The translations under genes and the position numbers were made by a program. Under the pieces are notes generated by a model that saw only the letters and a program-made list of their open reading frames with translations, ran no database searches and had not been told where the DNA came from. DNA of 9,917 bases, from assembly GCA_015486775.1 (NCBI GenBank), contig WFRA01000040.1, forward strand, positions 1-9,917, given 5' to 3'. The stretch is from Kiritimatiellales bacterium (GTDB taxonomy: Bacteria > Verrucomicrobiota > Kiritimatiellia > Kiritimatiellales > Pontiellaceae). Positions 7,708-9,917 of this stretch are shown here, in pieces; the first letter of the stretch is position 1, and each line of letters opens with the position of its first letter.

Positions 7708-7737
7708 GGGTTCCGGGGGTTGGAACCCGTTTTTTTT
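7708..7737 (+). terminator. Intrinsic terminator-like hairpin with T8 tract, no gene upstream
   Basis: GGGTTCC (7708-7714) and GGAACCC (7722-7728) form a perfect 7-bp stem with a 7-nt loop, followed after one G by eight T residues (7730-7737). This is the classic plus-strand rho-independent form. There is no matching T tract for the minus strand. No plus-strand gene ends nearby: the left neighbour apt is transcribed away, and the next plus-strand ORF starts 67 bp downstream. It could end a short leader or small RNA, act as an attenuator for the 7804 gene, or insulate that gene. Confidence 0.6.
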
Positions 7738-7803
7738 GCGGCATGATCCGTGCTGTACTTGCGGTAGGGGCCTGTGGTAGCTTCCGGGATCTGGGGAATC
7801 GAG

Positions 7804-8451
7804 ATGAAGAAGCTGATAACTTGTTTGCTGATGGCCGGGGCAATATCGGTTTGCGCCACCGATTTCTATGGCGTCAAGCTGGTTGTCGGGGCGGACGACG
7901 ATCTTTCGGGCATGATCCAGAACTTGCTCGACGGGGATCGCGCGTCCGCGAAAGCGCACCTCGAGCACCTTTCCGTCATTGCGCCCAAGCTGGCCAAGGG
8001 ACTTTCGCTACTCGATTTCGAGATCCCCTGCATCGACTGCGCGGCCAAGCGGTCGGCGGACTGCAAGCTTTGCGGGGGAAAGCTGCTGTGGATCAACCCC
8101 GCTGCCCTGCGCTATTTGCAGGAAACCTTCAAGGCCGCGCTCGGGAACGGGGAGCCGGTCGAAAAGGCCTGGGTTTTCGCGAAGCGGATGTTCGATGAAC
8201 GCAAGGCGCTGGTGCTCTCCCGCAAGCCGTTCAAGGGAACGGTCTTCCGGGTCGAGACGGACGGCATCCTGCTCAAGGGGGACGACGGGAAAATCGTTTT
8301 TCTGGCCGAGGAAAATCCATCCGGGCTGAAACGCGGGCAGTCGGCCGAAGGCCATTGCTGGCTGATCAAGGAGCTGTCGCACTCCTATCGGGAAGGCGAA
8401 ACCTTCAAGTCGGTGCCGTTCTATGTCCGGAATCTTTGGTGGGACTATTAG
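7804..8451 (+). CDS. Secreted protein with CxxC-x7-CxxC motif, function unknown (215 aa)
   Basis: The protein begins with a clear Sec signal peptide: MKK, a hydrophobic run, and a likely cleavage site after SVCA (residue 18). The mature part has a helical-looking N-terminal half and a four-cysteine cluster, C76, C79, C87 and C90, followed directly by GG (CxxC-x7-CxxCGG), which resembles a small zinc ribbon or the DnaJ-type Cys repeat. After a helical stretch (100-135), residues 140-210 look beta-rich, with KGTVFRVETDGILLKGDDGK suggesting a small barrel-like fold. I do not recognise the family. The ATG at 7804 is chosen over one ten codons upstream because it gives the signal peptide and has TGGGGA six bases before it. 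It is monocistronic, divergent from apt and convergent with the 189-aa gene. Confidence 0.8.
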   Translation: MKKLITCLLMAGAISVCATDFYGVKLVVGADDDLSGMIQNLLDGDRASAKAHLEHLSVIAPKLAKGLSLLDFEIPCIDCAAKRSADCKLCGGKLLWINPAALRYLQETFKAALGNGEPVEKAWVFAKRMFDERKALVLSRKPFKGTVFRVETDGILLKGDDGKIVFLAEENPSGLKRGQSAEGHCWLIKELSHSYREGETFKSVPFYVRNLWWDY

Positions 8452-8453
8452 AC

Positions 8454-8472
8454 CGCAATCTTGCCAATTGCG
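8454..8472 (+). other. Small hairpin just after the stop codon, weak terminator candidate
   Basis: CGCAAT (8454-8459) and ATTGCG (8467-8472) can pair around a 7-nt loop, three bases after the stop codon of the secreted-protein gene. There is no T tract after it, so it is not a canonical intrinsic terminator. It may only protect the mRNA 3' end. Confidence 0.25.
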
Positions 8473-8482
8473 TATGGAATGA

Positions 8483-8620
8483 TGGATGAACGGATGGTTG
8501 GATGACTGAAAACACGGCTCCATGGCAAAATTGACGGATGTCACCCAAATGGCGACGCGATGTCTGGTGTACCATCAATTTCCCCCCAGCAATCCACTCT
8601 TCCAAATATCCAGCAATCCA
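8483..8620. repeat. Imperfect inverted arms built on TGGAT units between convergent genes
   Basis: The plus-strand segment 8483-8508 and the reverse complement of 8595-8620 match at 18 of 26 positions without gaps, both built from repeated TGGAT-like units. They are separated by 86 bp and lie in the 188-bp gap between two convergent genes. The low-complexity composition inflates chance similarity, so a functional hairpin is only a possibility. The remainder of this gap shows no ORF or RNA gene that I can support. Confidence 0.35.
8586..8620. repeat. 11-bp exact direct repeat (ccagcaatcca), 24-bp period
   Basis: The sequence ccagcaatcca occurs exactly at 8586-8596 and 8610-8620. The 13 bp between them (ctcttccaaatat) include a further tcca unit. 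The second copy is also part of the right arm of the imperfect inverted repeat. It looks like a degenerate TCCA-type low-complexity element. Confidence 0.7.
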
Positions 8621-8639
8621 AGCAGCAAGGCTACGGTAT

Positions 8640-9209
8640 TTAGAACATGCCGGTGCGCTTTTTGTATTGCGGAAGCTCCAGCCGTTTCCCGATTAGCTCC
8701 TTGTGGTGCTCCGCCGCCTTGTCGTAGCGGATCCGCTCGGCGGTGCCGAGCGCGTCGCGGTCTTTCTGCTTCAGTTCCGCGTAGGCCTCGCTGGCAAGAT
8801 CCAGCGTGTTGAGCAGGCAGCAGACAATGTCACGGGCGCGGCGTTCGTACTCCTCGGCCTGCAGAGCCACGGAGGCGCGGTTCACTTCGAGGAAAGCGAA
8901 GAAAAAGCCATCCTTGGCTTCGACGGAATTCTTGAGGTTGAGCATGGAGAGGATCGCTTTCACATTGCCGGCCAGCATGTTGATAAAATTGCAAAACTGG
9001 CCATCTTTCTCGTTCTCGCGGGCGGCGAAGCATCCGTGCTTGCGGGCCGTGCGGAGCATGAAAAGGATCTCTTCATACTCCGCCGCATCCAGCGGTTGCA
9101 TGGCCCGGGGATTGTGCGCGGCGAGCAATTTGGTGGCCTGCTCGTAGTAGACATCCCGCAAGGCCAGATGCACCGGACGGTTTTGCTTGAAATGGTTGAT
9201 CGTACCCAC
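8640..9209 (-). CDS. Hypothetical alpha-helical cytoplasmic protein (189 aa)
   Basis: I do not recognise this family. The protein has no signal peptide or membrane segment and is predicted by eye to be almost wholly helical, with Glu/Lys/Arg/Ala-rich stretches at 41-58 and 115-180. A mixed hydrophobic/aromatic central section (72-110) includes the run GFFFAFLEVNR. Cysteines lie at 60, 73, 130 and 131, not in a metal-binding spacing. The C-terminus is basic (YKKRTGMF). The start is a GTG at 9209, the only in-frame candidate before an upstream stop at 9228-9230, with AGGG eight bases before it (9218-9221); the next internal ATG would remove 36 residues. Codon use resembles the neighbours. It converges with the secreted CxxC protein gene and has no operon partner in view. 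Confidence 0.7.
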   Translation of the reverse strand: MGTINHFKQNRPVHLALRDVYYEQATKLLAAHNPRAMQPLDAAEYEEILFMLRTARKHGCFAARENEKDGQFCNFINMLAGNVKAILSMLNLKNSVEAKDGFFFAFLEVNRASVALQAEEYERRARDIVCCLLNTLDLASEAYAELKQKDRDALGTAERIRYDKAAEHHKELIGKRLELPQYKKRTGMF

Positions 9210-9624
9210 GCCCGCGACCCTAGCAGATCAAAACGGGGTTCCCAGCTTATTATCCCGGAAAAGAGGAGTGCCGATGAACCGATCTGACAGGCAACCTCTG
9301 CTTCGACTTTCCCGTGCGGCACAAGACGAGGCGGAGCCTCATCCTACGGCCAGATGCCCGGTGCGCGAATCCGGGGGAAGCCCGTCCGGAGGGCGATATG
9401 TCCAGCCGATCCAATCCAGAAGGTTTCGGGGGAGTGTTCCATTTTGTTGGGCGGGGGCAGGCACTCAGTGGGCGATGGAAGACAGATTCACGAAAAAACC
9501 GGTATTTTTTTTGTTGTCAAAAAGAATATTCGGGGTATGGTGCTCGTACGAATTTGAGATAACCTTCGGCGGTCGGAGGCTCTCGGAATTGAATCAGTAA
9601 ACCAAAACAGTAAGGAGAAATCAG
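9210..9624. other. 415-bp intergenic region with small hairpins; no gene supported
   Basis: The left part is GC-rich and the right part (about 9480-9620) is AT-rich. Three small potential hairpins follow one another: GACGAGGC/GCCTCATC around GGA with one mismatch (9325-9343), CCCGG/CCGGG (9357-9375) and GCCC/GGGC (9380-9394). In this GC-rich stretch such short stems are expected fairly often by chance. An A6-CCGG-T8 segment spans 9493-9512. The open frames here have non-protein-like composition. I see no tRNA or known riboswitch core. Confidence 0.5.
9514..9541 (+). promoter_or_regulatory. Candidate sigma-70-type promoter for the secreted repeat protein
   Basis: TTGTCA (9514-9519, five of six consensus bases) and TATGGT (9536-9541, four of six) are separated by 16 bp within an AT-rich segment. 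Transcription would begin near 9548 and give a leader of roughly 75 nt before the ATG at 9625. An 8-bp palindrome, gaattattc-like but exact as gaatattc (9524-9531), lies in the spacer and could be an operator; this is inference. Confidence 0.4.
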
Positions 9625-9917
9625 ATGAAAAGAACAGTAGCACTATTGGCCACCGCGCTGGTAGCGGGAAGCGGGTTTGCCGCTACAAACTATTGGGACG
9701 GAACGACCGGAAGCTGGACCAACACGGCCAAGTGGTCGCTGGGCACGGTTCCCGGCGATACCGCCGACTATGCCTTCATCACCAATGGAACTGCGCAGAT
9801 CACGCCCGGCGCAGCACCGTCCGGTTCCATTGCGCAGACACAACTGGGCGGCGCATCCGGTGCCAGTATCGACATTAGCGAAGATGTGGAGTTCAAGGAT
9901 ATCTACCTAGGCGACGC
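9625..9917 (+). CDS. Secreted, probably large repeat-rich surface protein, N-terminus only
   Basis: The ATG at 9625 has a strong AAGGAG at 9612-9617. The first 97 residues are visible; the gene runs past the right edge. Residues 1-20 (MKRTVALLATALVAGSGFAA) are a signal peptide, and the mature protein starts TNYWDGTTGSWTNTAKWSLG and continues TVPGDTADYAFITNG. This Trp-Asp-Gly, Trp-Thr-Asn, Trp-Ser, Val-Pro-Gly-Asp pattern is familiar from long beta-helix or autotransporter-like surface proteins of PVC and related bacteria, followed by short beta-strand repeats such as AQITPG and ASIDIS. Such proteins often end in an autotransporter barrel or a PEP-CTERM sorting signal, but the C-terminus is not visible, so export fate and function are open. 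It is preceded by a 415-bp non-coding region with a candidate promoter. Confidence 0.75.
   Translation, partial: MKRTVALLATALVAGSGFAATNYWDGTTGSWTNTAKWSLGTVPGDTADYAFITNGTAQITPGAAPSGSIAQTQLGGASGASIDISEDVEFKDIYLGD

Noticed and set aside
7624..7968. N-terminal extension of Apt to 7968
   Set aside because: Apt similarity begins at the ATG at 7623 and gives the standard length; the extension crosses the terminator hairpin and overlaps the divergent gene.
9274..9600. Small plus-strand ORF of 108 codons with GAGGAG seven bases before its ATG
   Set aside because: The start signals look plausible, but beyond about 25 residues the composition is Arg/Ser/Pro/Gly-rich and not protein-like, and it runs through the candidate promoter of the next gene.

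Overview
The window is GC-rich bacterial DNA with densely packed genes. Most genes are on the minus strand, each preceded by a purine-rich Shine-Dalgarno sequence. It suggests a Gram-negative member of the PVC group, possibly Kiritimatiellota. The grounds are a secreted protein whose mature N-terminus begins with a Trp-Asp-Gly, Trp-Thr-Asn pattern typical of large repeat-rich surface proteins in these phyla, together with sugar-active enzymes and a FumA-type fumarase. This placement is an inference, because the window has no rRNA or other marker gene.

Layout. Positions 1-1206 (minus) hold the first 402 residues of a class I, iron-sulfur fumarate hydratase cut by the window edge. A 98-bp gap follows, with a striking array of five 7-bp repeats directly upstream of the fumarase ribosome binding site. 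Positions 1305-7027 (minus) are a compact four-gene operon. In transcription order it encodes a 760-aa protein with a GT4 glycosyltransferase domain and a C-terminal helical barrel-like domain, a 343-aa AviGT4-like glycosyltransferase, a 313-aa GH130 phosphorylase-type enzyme, and a 486-aa divergent GH130 protein. Gaps are 9 and 22 bp and one pair overlaps by 26 bp, so translational coupling is likely. Adenine phosphoribosyltransferase (apt, 7105-7623, minus) lies 77 bp upstream and could share the transcript.

Right of apt the genome diverges. A plus-strand gene (7804-8451) encodes a secreted protein with paired CxxC motifs. It is preceded by an intrinsic terminator-like hairpin that has no gene to terminate. 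A convergent minus-strand gene (8640-9209) encodes a helical 189-aa protein of unknown function, and the gap between the two holds degenerate low-complexity repeats. A 415-bp non-coding stretch (9210-9624) with small hairpins and a candidate promoter precedes the start of a secreted, probably repeat-rich surface protein cut by the right edge.

How the genes work together. Neither the two glycosyltransferases nor the two GH130 proteins has a signal peptide or membrane segment, and no transporter or sensor is present. I infer a cytoplasmic pathway that builds and phosphorolytically recycles a mannose-containing glycan or glycoside, rather than a polysaccharide uptake locus. This operon is the most interesting content of the window.
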